Assembly: GCA_018398815.1 (NCBI GenBank)
Contig: CM031595.1
Span: 52,021,494-52,085,493 of the forward strand
Source of the DNA: Conus ventricosus
Taxonomy: Eukaryota > Mollusca > Gastropoda > Neogastropoda > Conidae
DNA: 64,000 nt
Direction of reading: 5' to 3'
The notes below the pieces were generated by a model. That model did no database searches, was not told the DNA's origin, and saw nothing but the letters and a program-made list of their open reading frames with translations. The translations under genes and the position numbers were made by a program. Positions 41,261-59,968 of the stretch are shown here, one piece after another; position 1 is the stretch's first letter, and each line of letters starts with the position of its first letter.

Positions 41261-41661
41261 ATTAGAAAAGTACTTAAGGACTCGGAATCAAAACTTACTT
41301 GTTCTCTTTTGGAGACTATTTCGACGGGGTCGCCCTGTCTTCATCAGCTCACTGTTGCTGTTGTGGCAGCGAGGCCTGGTGGGGCGACTGTTGTGTGGGT
41401 TGAACGGTTGTCGGGATCTAATTGCAGATAGGGGGGAAGCCATCGAAATCAAGACCAGACACCCCAGCCTGAACAGAGATCAAGGCTTTGAACTTGCCCC
41501 TATCTACAATCAGATCCTGACAACCGTTCACACCACACAACAGTTGCCCCCACCAGGCCTCGCTGCCACAACAGCAACAGTGAGCTGATGAAGACAGGGC
41601 GACCCTGTCGAAATATTCTCCAAGTAAATTTTGATTCTGAGTCCTTAACTACTTTTCTAAT
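41261..41661. mobile_element. Penelope-like 3' end in inverted-repeat arrangement
   Basis: The left arm (41261-~41435) and right arm (~41497-41661) are reverse complements at roughly 85-90% identity around a ~61-nt centre. The + frame through the centre reads EAIEIKTRHPSLNRDQG then FELAPIYNQIL, the typical last segment of Penelope-like GIY-YIG proteins. The right arm therefore contains the end of the ORF and the 3' UTR, and the left arm is an inverted copy of it. Inverted terminal fragments (pLTR-like) are known for this group. The rest of the protein is absent. Confidence 0.75.
41585..41613 (+). ncRNA. Hammerhead-like ribozyme core (candidate)
   Basis: CTGATGA is followed by A, then GACAGGG-CGA-CCCTGTC (a perfect 7-bp stem) and GAAA. 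This is the conserved C-U-G-A-U-G-A / stem II / G-A-A-A pattern of hammerhead ribozymes, which are reported from the terminal repeats of Penelope-like elements. An extra A between the core and stem II and an unclear stem III/cleavage site make activity doubtful. The inverted arm carries a diverged copy on the minus strand (~41322-41350). Confidence 0.4.
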
Positions 41662-42001
41662 TATCATCTATGTCTGTGACAAACACAAAACAGAACTCTT
41701 GGTCAGTATTTGAACTGGTTTTAATTGAGTATTTGTCATACAAAACTTAAATGCCAAAAAGTCTCTAGTGCCAGTTGAACACAATATACTAACACAGGAG
41801 GGAAATGTTTACTATAGCAAAAATGACACCTTTTCATTCCCCCTCTTCCCTCCTCGCACACTTACCTACCTTCCTCTTTCTCTTCACACAAACTGCATAA
41901 AAACATATGAATTTCATAAGACTTGAAATCTGTGCAACCAAAAAAAAGGGGGGAGGGCTATAGAGAATGCCTATAATTTTTAGGATTATGTTATTTTTTG
42001 C

Positions 42002-42322
42002 TATGAATGGACATTCTCAGCTGGTTTCACCGTGAACAGAGCAGACATTCTCAGCGGATTTCCCTGTAAATGGACCTTCTCAGCTGATTTCACTATGAAA
42101 GGACATTCTCAGCTGATTTCTCTATGAATGGCCATTCTCAGCAAACATCACTATGACCGGACATTCTCAACAAATTTTGGTTTAAATGGATATTCTCAGC
42201 CAATTTTGCCATGAACTGATATTTTTTCGCTAATTTTGCTATGAACAGACATTCTCAGCCAATGTTGCTATGTACGGACATTCTGAACCAATTTTGCTAC
42301 GAACGGACATTCCCAAACAACC
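42002..42322. repeat. ~31-bp minisatellite
   Basis: About ten degenerate copies share TATGAACGGACATTCTCAGC followed by a TTT-rich end. Copies differ at many positions, so the array is old. Confidence 0.88.
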
Positions 42323-42768
42323 ATACAGGGCCTTTTTTTTAAACAGCCGTCAAACACACACAAAAAGATGACATCCTAAAGAAACGGTCACATCCTGTAA
42401 AAAGGGTTATATCCTGAAAAAGAAATAAACAACAAAAACAATCAATTATAAGGCAGCTACTAAGCTACTGACATCCTTATGGCAAGTAAGACTAGGCATG
42501 AGAGCAAAGCAGACAGAGGGGAGGGGTAACTTAGCGCTTAGTGATAATGTTCTTAGGAAAAGGGATAAGTTATGCTCTGGAATCAGTAAAAGGGGAGAAA
42601 ATGGGTTTAACTTTTCACTTTATTTTCAGTTTCATTGTGCTAATCTAACCAGCCACTCACAGACCCTACAAGGCTATCACAACATCTAAAAAAAAATATT
42701 AAAAAAAACCCATGAAAGGCAAGTCATAAATTTAATGAAAACTCCCTCTCATCCATAAATATATATGT

Positions 42769-42806
<38 letters not shown>

Positions 42807-44629
42807 CTACTACTACTACTACAGACTGCAAATCAAGTTGGCACAGTGAGACAAGGAGATAGAGAGAAGGGAGACTATTCTGTTGTGAGAAGAATCTGGA
42901 AAAGGCTCTTTGGAGATGAGATTGAATCACCAATTAGAGAGAAAAAAATACAGATGTAAAATGGATGACAAGAAGAAAAGTTCCATGCTGACTGGTGACA
43001 AAGTAGTTGTGTATTCTGATAATTACACTCAGAGGGAACATCAAATGTCACAGAAAAATCGGCAACTCCACTACTTCTAATAAGTGCCATTTTACGTTTC
43101 TCTTGGATATATGTCATGAATAAAAACCAATTAAAGAAATTAGTAGGCATTTTACATTGATAATTTGATCTGAATTCATATCACCAGCGGCAGAAACCAC
43201 TTCTCATTTAGACTTTACAGATTTTATCAACAGAGTAAAGAGTTCCAAATAAAAGCTCTTCAAAAATTAAACTGAATTTCATCCTCATATCTGTTTTAAA
43301 ATAGGACATCAGATGACCAATGTAATAATCATTTTAATTTATTGAAAAATTTGAAGTTACACGTCTTTGGAAAAATTAAACCTCTGTTGGTGTTCTCTTT
43401 AAAATATTGCTAAATCACACATGTTGTTTAAAGGTTCAAGAAAATGAATTCTCCTCAAATGTGATGTAACTTGGGGGGAAAAATTTGAAAAAAAAATGAC
43501 ACAGTTAAACGTCTGTGAAAAACCTTGAACAACTCCCTTCTTAAATCCCATAACAAGTCATTCATCTCATACTGTGATAGTATTTTTGACTTCTGTAGAG
43601 CGACTCCTTTCTAATGCAACGTGTGGCTGACAAACCCCATAGTCTAAAGACCTCCCCCCCCCCTCCTTTTTTTTTAAAAGAAAAATAATCAATAGCCTCA
43701 ATTTCTGAACATTTAAATTCTTCACTTACTTAGAGCCTCTGTTTCCAGCTTATGGCCACTGAATCAGTTCATGATCATGACAGCATGTTTATGACCAAGC
43801 ACCAGAACATCATTTTGGATGACACACTGGCAATCTTTGCCATCTGCAACAAAAGTGACAATGGCTGGCATCTGACCGTCAAAAAAAAACCAAACAATAA
43901 AAAACAACTTTTCTTCATACTGGAAGACTGGATCAGAGTTTCAATTTGAAGTGAAAAGCAGAAACAGCATTTGACTGCAACAAGTTTAGGTCTCTTTCTC
44001 TCTGAATTTGCATGAGCACATATACCTACTAATCAATATACATGTGTTTATTCCAGCAAAAATCCCATTATGCCAAGACCTTTTCTCTTTGACAGTTTTA
44101 GCTTGCAATATAGAAGTTCCATGGTAATATGTCACAAAACAACCTCCTTGACACCTTTATACATCACACTGATACACCTTGGTATAACTAGACAGTCAGT
44201 CCCTATTCATTTCATCGGACTAATGTACACAACAGATACACGACACTTCTCCTACCTTCAATACTTTCTTTTCACATTAAAACAATTGTGGAAACTTAAA
44301 AGAGGAGGTAGAAATAGAAACACAAAAAACTTCCTGAGGCAGTCTTTGATTACCGAGGTGCAATGTCTATAACAAGCGCATGTCAAAACCGATACAAATA
44401 CGTATCATTCAGTTAGAATCGAAAACCTGTCACCTGAAAAGCCCACACCATATTTGTTTCAACTGAAGGAGGGGCTTGTTTTTCACCCAACAGAAGTAAA
44501 GTGAAACTCACATCAGAAGTGACATTAAAAAAAACCATGGTAAGCAGGTACTGTTCCCCTATCCTACTGACCTGCTCACCAGCAAACAGGTCTTGATCTG
44601 GGACACCATTCTGAGACTTACTTGAATAC
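42323..44629. other. No gene recognised
   Basis: AT-rich unique sequence with (CA)n(CTA)n at 42769-42822. Frames are short and without motifs. Confidence 0.5.
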
Positions 44630-44764
44630 AGCAGAACCACCACCTCAGACATGAATGCAGCAGAACTAACTGTTGTTAACGTTAAGTAATAAATTTATAA
44701 TAGCAGAACCACCACCTCAGACATGAATGCAGTAGAACTAACTGTTGTTAACGTTAAGTAATAA
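44630..44764. repeat. 72-bp-period tandem duplication
   Basis: Two copies (from 44630 and from 44702) share AGCAGAACCACCACCTCAGA and TGTTGTTAACGTTAAGTAAT. Confidence 0.92.
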
Positions 44765-47270
44765 TAATGATAATAACAATACCTGGGAAAACAACTGTAC
44801 CCAAAACAAAAACAACACACTTCACAGTAAAATTTGACTCCGGATGGCCTTTCTCTTTAGCTGACAAGCCAGGGAAGTAATCACATTGGTGTAATGCATT
44901 TGGAAAATTTGTAGCACACATGTCCATCAGCAGATCAATCAATTTCTGTTTAAAACAAACCTAAGCATGGAGTATATAGTATTGTCAATCATATGAAATT
45001 AATTTGATTCTTGCCATTGCAGTGCATACCAAGCTTTTGCTTCTTTTTTTTTTCCCTAAAGAAAATTGAAAAACGTCCCTGTTCAATATATAAATCATCA
45101 CTTGTTGATAACATTCAAATGCTTTGAATTCCATGCCCAAAATGCATTAATTCTAAAACCAAGAAGACTGTTTTGATTGAAAAACATGCAAATTATCATC
45201 TTGATTATTTTTAAATCTTTTCAATACAATTCCTAAAACAACCTGTTTGTTCTAGCGCTCTTTGTGCCCTCCATCCACTGTCTGCCTGCCTCAAACTTAC
45301 AGCTGCATCGAACAAAGACGGAATACATCCAAGTACAATATGTGCTGTTGCACAGTATAATCCTCAGCAGTCTGTAACACCTATTTCTGAAATCATCAGT
45401 CACTCTGCCATGGCAAACATGCGCTTTCAGAAACTTCCTTTTAAAATAAAAAAGCAAACAATGAATTTATGTCCAAATCACTTCAACGTGAACAAACAGT
45501 ACACCAATAAGAAGTTGGCTAAAGCAATAGAAACTGTGCAGCAATAATGATACGGCATAACCAGTGTAACAGAACCTTTACTCCACCTCAAATAATGAAT
45601 ACTGATTGGACGGTTATGACTGACAATGCAAAAAACGAAATCCAACTTATTCAAAATCACCGTGTACTTAATTCCATCAAAATGCATGTGAACTACTATG
45701 TGATGACACGCATAACTAATGATGAAAAATCTGACAAATAAAATATGTTCTGTCTGCCTGTATCAGTCTGTGTCTCATCTGTCACTGTAGTCTGCAGTCT
45801 TTGTTGTTCGTCAAACAAATGTGGCAGTCTCTGACTGATCTTCTCCAAATCTGGCATGGTCACTCATCAGTATACTAGGTAGGTCACAGCAAATCCCTTT
45901 TTGAGCCACAGAGCTTTGCTATTGCCATTAATGATGAATGAAATACACACCACATGCTGTCAGCTAGCACAGCCCTCTTGGGAAAGCAATGGACTGAAGA
46001 TATAAAGGTCCCAGAGTTAAGACACTTCCTTTATCCCCAAACAAAGAGAGGGGGAGAGAGGAGGGGAAGGGAGGGATGGGAGAAGGGCGATGAGAGGGGA
46101 AGAGGGATGAAGGACATGAGGTTGAGAAGGAGAGAAGATGGGGACGGAGGAGGGGGAGAGGGGGCAGGGAAAGGGGAAGGAGAGGAAATGGGGGGAGGAT
46201 GTGGGGGAGACGGTGATGAAGGCATGATAGGAAGGGAGAATGGCTAGTAAAAATAATACAGGACAAATGTATACAGCAGCACATCCAGAGTAGTTTCAGA
46301 TCGCACAGACAACCAAAGGAAAAAAATAACAGCATGCACACACACATGAATCTGTTCAAAGTAATCCAGTAAAAATATCAACTGACATGCACATATACAT
46401 GTCGTGGACAGCAGAACATCACAATAATTATCGTTAACAATCGACTTAACAGACATACAAACATTTGTACTTGCAACCGTAACTATGCCAAACAGTTACA
46501 AATGGCATGAAAATCAGACCAATGCAGAAAAATATAGATTATTGGCTAAAAGAGCTGTGAACAGGGATGGTTTTTTTTTTTCGTTTTTTTCCTTCCTAAG
46601 GTGGCAGTATTTTGTATGTGTCGCAAATCCCAAGGCAAAATAAGAAAAGGAGTGGAAGCCGAAAGTTCTAGTTTTTGTGCAAGCTGTAGACAGAATACGA
46701 GTGTCTATGAACAATCAGAGCTCCCTGGATGTCCCTGCTGAGTCATGTACATACAAATCAAGTTGTTCTTCCAGACCGTTCACAATACATTCATAATAAA
46801 TCATGATTAAACAGATCATGCTTAACATATCATTTCAACTTACATCTAAGTTAATCTTTCACATGCACATGCATATGTTGTTGATGGTGCTGTTCTCTAA
46901 GTAAGGTGTTCCACTGTTTTCATTCATCCTCTCCCAGAATGAAACAAGTTACTGATATCTGGTGAAAGTCTGTGTGTTTATGATCAAAATGCTTTGGATC
47001 CTCTTGGTACTCATCAAAGGAGCAACGTCACCAACACAGTTGCTGATGTGGTCTGTGAGGAGCAATAGATCTTGGAAGGCTTCTTTCTACGGCAGATACC
47101 AGCAAGGTCCAGATGAAGAGCAAGTCCATTATTGCCTGTCCATTCCTTTTCTTCACTCCAATCCCCAAATAGAACTCCCAACATTCACCAAGGTTTTGCA
47201 TGTGACCATTCTTTATCCCACTTTTATGTCTTCAAGAATGATATCTACACTTGATATCATGTACTTTTTC
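44765..47270. other. No gene recognised
   Basis: AT-rich unique sequence; a purine-rich GGGA patch lies at 46045-46235. No exon or element motif was seen. Confidence 0.5.
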
Positions 47271-47272
47271 TC

Positions 47273-47288
47273 ATGTGTGTGTGTGTGT

Positions 47289-47360
<72 letters not shown>

Positions 47361-47418
47361 ACGCATGTGTGTGTGTGCGTGTGTACGCATGTGTGTGTAT
47401 GTGTGTGCGCGCGCGAGT
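47273..47418. repeat. (GT)n microsatellite
   Basis: A GT tract of ~140 bp with a few GCAT interruptions. Confidence 0.97.
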
Positions 47419-49657
47419 GTGTGTTATCAATTCCACAAGCCCTGCTCTTCTGAAGAGGATGAAAATGAACTGAACACACATGTATATTTTTCTTATTTCA
47501 TTCTTTTATACACATATTCATACACTGGACCTTGGTTTCGAGTCTCCCTGGAAGGACTTGGAGATGGCTGAAACTGCACTGTTGCTGACTCCAAAATGAA
47601 AAGCTTGCACCTAGCTGTCTGAAGTAAGGACTGGAACAAGAACTTTCAAATCAAGAGAACAATGCTTTACCACTAGGTCCCCCCCCTCTTCCGCCCCCCC
47701 CCCCCCCCCCTTCTTGTTTTCCTTTCATGACCCAACGAATGATGACTATACAGACCAAGGGATAGAGAAACGTCCCAGTCTCACACAAAATGCACCTAAC
47801 TGGACAAGTCACTGCAATCATTTTTCATCCCAAATTGATTTTGCTCTTTTACAACAATTTGCACAAACATACTACCTTCACACATGCATGTGCAGGTGCT
47901 CTTGTGCGCCAAGCATGCATATGTGCATACATGCGCGCATGCACATGTGCACACAACTATAATTCTGATTCACATTGTATCAGCTATGCATTCAAAGCCT
48001 GACCGGTGCGTTGATGTGCACATCAGTCATCCACTCTAAGTTGCCAAGGAACTCCTCTTCCCAATGCTTCCCTAGTCATAAATTCACTTATTTGTTCATC
48101 CACCTTCAACTCCTGTGCATTGCTGGCTCACCATTCAGCAGATGTAATGCAGCATACATGGACAAGTCTGCATGCAATGATCCCTCCCTGAGGGAACTAA
48201 AATTAAATCAGTTAAGAATCTGCTCTATGGCTAAGTCATCGTTTCTTGGGATGCCATATGATAATAGTAACATCCAAAGAGATGGTGAGTGTTCTTTCTC
48301 GTTAACAACAACAACAACAAAAAGGTGAAAAGAAGACATTTTGAAAAAAAAACTTTTTTTTTACTTATTATGATACTCTCGCATGACATTTTGAACAAAA
48401 TTGTTTTCACCTACTATATTCTCTGGCATGAGATTTAAATAAACTTACTTTTACTAACTTTAATATTTTGTCATCAGGTGTACTGTCAAGCTCTTGATTT
48501 ACCAAAACAATGTGGTTAATGGTCCAGAATAATCTTAACCCATCATTCCCAAACTTCATCACCTGACAATAACTTTTTAAAAAATATTATACCTATCTTT
48601 GCACTCTTTTTATATGTAAAATTGTTACAGCAACCAAAAAAAAAAAAATTTTAATGCATGGAATACATTCTAATTTTTGAAAAATGATCAGGTTAACAAA
48701 AACACACCTGACAGAAACAACAACATGCAATGCTGTTCAAAGACTTAACCAGCTCAAACTCAAAATTTGGAATGTGGTTCCACCAATCACATCACACAGA
48801 AACTTATCAGCACAATGTAAAAAGAAAAAAAAGAAAGCAAAAAAAAAAACAGCTGGGCTCCATTTCTTAATCACATGACTTGCCTAGTCATCTTGCCATG
48901 AAGTGAACAATGGCAAGATCGCCGTAGAAAAGACAGAGACAGTGCAAGGCAAAATTTATTTGACTAGCTTTTCCCAACAAATCTTGTTTCTTAATATGGA
49001 TCTACGTTCCTTCAACTTATTGTTTTTGCATAAAAGTATGAAAATGTCAAACAGTTAATTGACACAGCTGATTTGTCATTACGCACAGTGACAAATTCAT
49101 AACACTTTCCCTAAACTTAGCCTAAGCTTACCCTGAAATTATTTGGGGGCTATCTGTGACATCAAATTCTGCCTTTCTTTGTTTCTCATTTATTAATGAC
49201 TACACATATTCATTTATACCATCTACAGCTAGGTGTGATCCAACTACATTTGTTTAAGTACTAATTAGAAGTTGCTTTGTAGGCCTTCCATGCAAGTGTG
49301 AGGGAGATGAAAGCAGACATGTGAGGCAATATGTTTACACCTGAAAGTGCATGTGGAACAAACTGACATCGCGACATATTCCTCATTAACATGGCAAATC
49401 AATAACCAAAGTCAACAGCAATGGATCAGCATAGCCCGTAAAACATATCAGGCAACTGTGGAGCGGATTAAATATGTCACACAGTGGATTCCTCACAGTG
49501 TAAGTAGCTTTAAAACGTGTTTCAAATGTAACACTGAAATAGCGAACAGCCATGCCTAGGTAACAAGTAATTCAAATAACTTGAAAATCTATCTCAATGA
49601 TTCAAGCACTGAATTATTCATAGATACAACTGGTTCTGTATGATTTAAACAAGCTGA
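47419..49657. other. No gene recognised
   Basis: AT-rich unique sequence with a C-run at 47693-47710. No supported feature. Confidence 0.5.
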
Positions 49658-49739
49658 ACAGCTTCTAATTTTCAAAGTATTCCAAATAAACCAAACATAC
49701 AGCTTCTAATTTTCAAAGTATTCCAAACAAACCAAACAT
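49658..49739. repeat. 41-bp tandem duplication
   Basis: Two nearly identical copies share ACAGCTTCTAATTTTCAAAG, at 49658 and 49699. Confidence 0.93.
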
Positions 49740-50991
49740 GTATTTCTGAAAAACATATTAAAAGGAAACCATGTGGTCATGTATCTGTACCACACAGCTG
49801 TTTATATGAAATACAAACGTGTTGGTCCCAGCATAACATATGAAAACTACATTATCCAGAAAAATAGTATCTACATAATTCAAATACCCGTGAATTTTAG
49901 GAACCTAAAAGACTGTCTTAATTGAACAAACCATTGGTTAGCGTACCAAGCTTGAGGACTAATGACAAACCAAAGTTACTCTTTATTTGAAGTCGGCAAT
50001 CCACAATCCTTTTCATACTAATCGCCGAACAACAGATTGATTCTTTAAACAATGTTTTTACAGGGAAGAGAACACAGCCTGCAAAACACTGCTTGCTGAT
50101 GCTAACTGATATAGATTGATATGCTTACTGAGCATGGAACTGTTTTGAATAGGTTTTAGAATTGGTTTAGTTTTTTTTTTTTTTTAAAGACAACTGTATT
50201 TCTAATGCTCTGTGAACTTGAATACTATGGATGTACCAACTGATGAGCCTATCTACGAATTAAAAGTGGAAATTTAGGTCAACAAACAACAAACTGATTT
50301 CCGGCACAGATTCTGTCAACCAGTCACCACCTAATTTCTATTACAGGAGAGTTTTCATATGGTTACTTCCCTTTGCAAAAACCCAAACTTCTCGAAGCAT
50401 GTTGAGCAAATTTTTTTTTTTTCATCAAAATTCATATGCTTCAACAATCTTGGCTCATGAACCGAAAGGTCAGGCAATTAAGAACAGCAACAGTGATCAC
50501 CCAAAAGATTGTTCTATCAAGGGCGGCCTTTACACAAACAGTTACTTCTGGTTTTTCAGCTTCGCCAGGCAGCAGTCACTGGGCATGTCTGTCAAATGAA
50601 ACGGTTACTTCTCTCGTTCTATGCTCTTCAATCAAACCAAAACTGCCCCATCTATCAATAAAAAGACTAAATTTCCACTACAGTGAATTCAAGTTTGTTC
50701 ATGACAATGCAAAACGTGTTAACAAAAAACAACTACTTTGCATTCAAGTTTAGAGACTCCATCTGTTTTGTTCTCTTTAGTAATTGAAAACTGGTGATAA
50801 ATTAACAACAGTCAGTGCAGAAAATGAGGGCCATGAGACTAAAAATCTAATGGAATTTCTTTAAAAATGTTCGCAAAGTTTAACCCTCATAACATAGAGG
50901 CCAGGAGGATACTATAGTATTCCTTGTAATGAACGATTATATATCACAAATGAAGTTTTGACATGGAAGAACGCCAGCTGCTCTGATGTCA
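49740..50991 (-). other. Probable 3' UTR side of TMEM41A
   Basis: This is downstream of the TMEM41A stop on the minus strand. A possible polyadenylation signal AATAAA on the minus strand lies at 49982-49987, about 1 kb after the stop. The true 3' end cannot be fixed from sequence. Confidence 0.3.
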
Positions 50992-56484
<5,493 letters not shown>

Positions 56485-56645
56485 GGCCTTTGTCCGAGTG
56501 TCCTCACAGTTCGCACACGTGGAATGATCTGACATTCAGTTGAAAGTCTGCCTGTGTAAAGAGCAAAACAAATACATATGCTTACAACGAATTAAGCAAA
56601 AGACATACTGCATACTTTTTATACCAACCTAAAATGACCTTGCAT

Positions 56646-56694
<49 letters not shown>

Positions 56695-56999
56695 ACACCA
56701 CATACTCAAAGACACACACAAACACAGACACATACAGACACATGCGCGCACGCACACGCACACACACACACACACACACACGCATACACACACCAATAAA
56801 ATCTCTTAAGTCACATGAACTGTTCCATTTTAACTGCTGATGAACACTCTCATAATCTTTTGATAACACTCCATAATTCTGTCATCTGATAAAAGCACAT
56901 ACTTAAAGCTCTGACACTACTACTGTACTGGTGAAAGCCTCAGTTTGATAACAAAATCGGTCATGACATAAGCTATCAGCTGGGACTGTACTCTTACCA
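56485..56999. other. TMEM41A upstream region with CA repeats
   Basis: On the minus strand this is 5' of the TMEM41A start. CA tracts lie at 56647-56692 and 56750-56782. No TATA box or other promoter element was evident. Confidence 0.5.
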
Positions 57000-57333
57000 G
57001 CAATGAACAGGAGCGTGAAAACATCAAACAACACGTCAGGACATATGCACATCCACTTACATCAGTGAAAAAAGAAAACTAAGGTGGTATGGCCATGTAA
57101 CAAAATCCACTGGCCTTATTGAAGCGATCTTCCTGAGAACTAACACAGGAGGGAGAAGCCAGGGAAAACAGAAAAGACAATCGACTGACAACATTGCAGA
57201 ACAGACTGGGAAAACACGCACAGAGACACACATCTTGGCACAAAGCAAGAAGAATCTGGGGAATCCTTCTTCAATGTGGTGTCGAAAAGACTCTCCCCAG
57301 GGTAAAAGCAGAACAAGATACTGGCGGCTGTAA
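57000..57333 (+). mobile_element. Non-LTR endonuclease-RT C-terminal remnant
   Basis: The + frame reads VKKRKLRWYGHVTKSTGLIE, then LRTNTGGRSQGKQKRQSTDN and IAEQTG before a stop at 57331. K.RKLRWYGHV...GL......GGR..G.....DNI.E.TG is a common C-terminal signature of animal non-LTR ORF2 proteins. Only this tail remains. Confidence 0.7.
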
Positions 57334-57920
57334 AGAAAAACACGGATTTGTGCGGACTGCACACAAGTCACTCCTTTTACACTCATTCACATCTTTTAAA
57401 AGGTGAAGAAACTCCATGGTGCACTCAATATTATGTATCACTCATCATAAAACATGTTAAGCATAAATGATCTCAAACATAAACACTTTACAGCAGACTC
57501 CATGAAACCTTGTTCAGAGATGTCCCATCTGACTTAATTTTTCAGTTCCTGAAAGAGATAAGAAATTTTTGTCTGATCTAAGATTTTTCTGAAGGAGTTC
57601 TTTTTTAAAGCAGTTTTAACCAAATAAATCTGATGTGAGTTTTACGAAAGAAAGCTTTTCGATGTTTCAATGATTAGTGTGTTTATCCTTGTATGTGAGT
57701 CTTTGGTTTATCTGTTTGTTTCAACATCTATGTAGAGAGTTAATAAAACGAGTGACAGGCCTAATATTCCCTTCTGCAGTCAGCTGGGCTATAAGTAACA
57801 TGAACTGACAACTCTCCATCTAGTTAAAGCATTGAATTACTGATTGATTTGGGCAGTCAAAAGTCAGTCATTTAATTCATCTCATTTCATTCAGTTTAAG
57901 TTCTGTTTAGGTAAATCATC
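57334..57920. other. Nothing recognised except a SINE-like core
   Basis: AT-rich sequence. CTGGGCTATAAGTAACAT at 57784-57801 resembles the element core at 54256-54330. Confidence 0.45.
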
Positions 57921-57923
57921 TGT

Positions 57924-57993
<70 letters not shown>
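57921..57993. repeat. (GT)n microsatellite
   Basis: A GT tract of ~70 bp with one interruption. Confidence 0.97.
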
Positions 57994-57997
<4 letters not shown>

Positions 57998-58404
57998 AGT
58001 GCACGTTTGCCATTTTTGAGGCAGGAGATAGATGCATAAATGTGTTTTTGGCAAGGGAAAGTAAATGGTGTGGGGAGGGAATATTGTCTATGCTAGCCAT
58101 CTCTTTGCACACCAATATTTTCAACATCAGAGTGAGAAGCATTGATAAAGAAGAATAGAAGAAAAGGGAAAAGCACAACTGAATAACAACAACAACAAAT
58201 TATAAATATACTAGCCTTAGGCCTCCTCTTGCATGAAACAGTTTGGAATAGTAAAATTTAAAATTCATTATTGAAACAGCATATATATCTAAAAAGTCTG
58301 CATTGAAAAACACAAAACCAGCTCTCGTACTCCATGTATAAACACAAACACACATTGGCAATAATGGCGACACACACAAACACACACATTCATTCACCTG
58401 CACA

Positions 58405-58410
58405 TACAGA

Positions 58411-58478
<68 letters not shown>

Positions 58479-58569
58479 TTCTTTCACACATACGTACAGA
58501 TATATATCTCTCTCTCTGTCTGTCTCACAAACATACACACGCACACACACATGCGCACACACACATGCG

Positions 58570-58618
<49 letters not shown>
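58405..58618. repeat. (CT)n and (CA)n compound microsatellite
   Basis: A CT tract (58412-58467), mixed CA/CT sequence, then a CA tract (58574-58618). Confidence 0.97.
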
Positions 58619-58620
<2 letters not shown>

Positions 58621-59469
58621 AGGTCACAGCCCTACAGGGTTTGTTGCTATCTAACTCCATGTATCCAAAGCAACAAGTCCTGGTTAGCTTCTCTGATGTC
58701 ATCTTCTTAGACTGCCAACTTGATGGCATTTGTCACTTTCTGAGATATATAGCGTGTTGTCTTAAATGTTTCATTCCTGACCAAACATAACTTTCTGCAA
58801 GCAACTTTTTGGCAAGTCCTGTCATGCTCCAAATACCTGCCTCTCCCCTCCTCACCCCAGCTCCCAAACACAGTCATCTTGGCATATCTGTCATGAAATA
58901 CAGAACTTCAAGTTTTGACTGTTAGGCATGTGGTCAGTATGCATGTAGAACTGCCACTTAGTGAGGCCAAAGGCTTTATGATTTATTTCTTACCTACCAA
59001 TGAATCTGCTTTGATTTCTAATGGTTTTGTAGTAACAATTATAAACTGGAGTTCATTCAAATAGTTGAGAGGCTTGATGTTCGGAGCGTAAGCAATGACA
59101 ACATTTCTGATAACAATATCTGACTCAAAACATACAAAAAGAAAAAAAAAAGTGGTATACTGATTTTTATATAAACTTCAAAATCTCATAACGTCAAGTA
59201 CGCATCACACTGATCAAAAGACATTCCATGCGTTGTTTAATCTGTGGCCTAAACATCTTAGCTATTTTCTTTTCTTTTTTTTTCTCCCCTTTTTTTGTTT
59301 TATCTCTTGAATATTTTGAGGGTTTTTTTTAATGGCAACTTCAGTGTTTCTTATCACTGTCATTTAGGATATTTTGCGCAAACATTTTTAACTGCATGAA
59401 CTCATTTGACCAGAACACATGTATTTATGTGAACATGCAGTTCAGTGACATTAGTTAGGTTCGTGAATG
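58619..59469. other. Nothing recognised
   Basis: AT-rich unique sequence before the retrotransposon cluster. Confidence 0.5.
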
Positions 59470-59489
59470 ACCTTTTCACAGGTGAAAAG

Positions 59490-59866
59490 ATTTTTCACAG
59501 TATAGAAGTAGATAAGGACAAACTATTTAAGTTCTCTGGGCATAACAAAACAAAGAAATCCAGAGTATAAGCTTTTCAAACAACATTGTTCAACAAACCT
59601 TAGACTTTACTCCTTCAGTCAGAGAATTATTGAAAACTGGAACTCGTTACCATATGAAGTAAAGCATGCACAAAGTCTGAACTCCTTCAAAGGTCTTATT
59701 GACACTCACAGGAAATTTGATGAAAAAATTTTATGATTACGATGAAAAATAAATGCGCTCTCCAAAATATACCAGTTAAAACTACGATATAAAAGGATGG
59801 GGCATGTATAGGCTGTACAGCCTCGACTGATGTCAGCCCCTACCACTACTACACTACACTACTAAC
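59490..59866 (+). mobile_element. CR1/L2-like 3' end, copy A
   Basis: The + frame reads YSFSQRIIENWNSLPYEVKH and SLNSFKGLIDTHRKFDEKIL to a stop at 59734. This is the usual end of CR1/L2-type reverse-transcriptase ORFs. The 3' UTR contains GGGGC (59799-59803), an AGGCT-GTAC-AGCCT hairpin (59810-59823) and GCCCC (59836-59840), then an ACTACT-rich tail. Confidence 0.75.
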
Positions 59867-59968
59867 ACCTGAAACTAATATGGACAGTGAATCGGCTTTC
59901 TACTCCTTGTGACCGGTAGCGAGCAGTTTTTGTTGTTGTTGTTTTTTTCTGGGTGGCCGTCCACGTCC

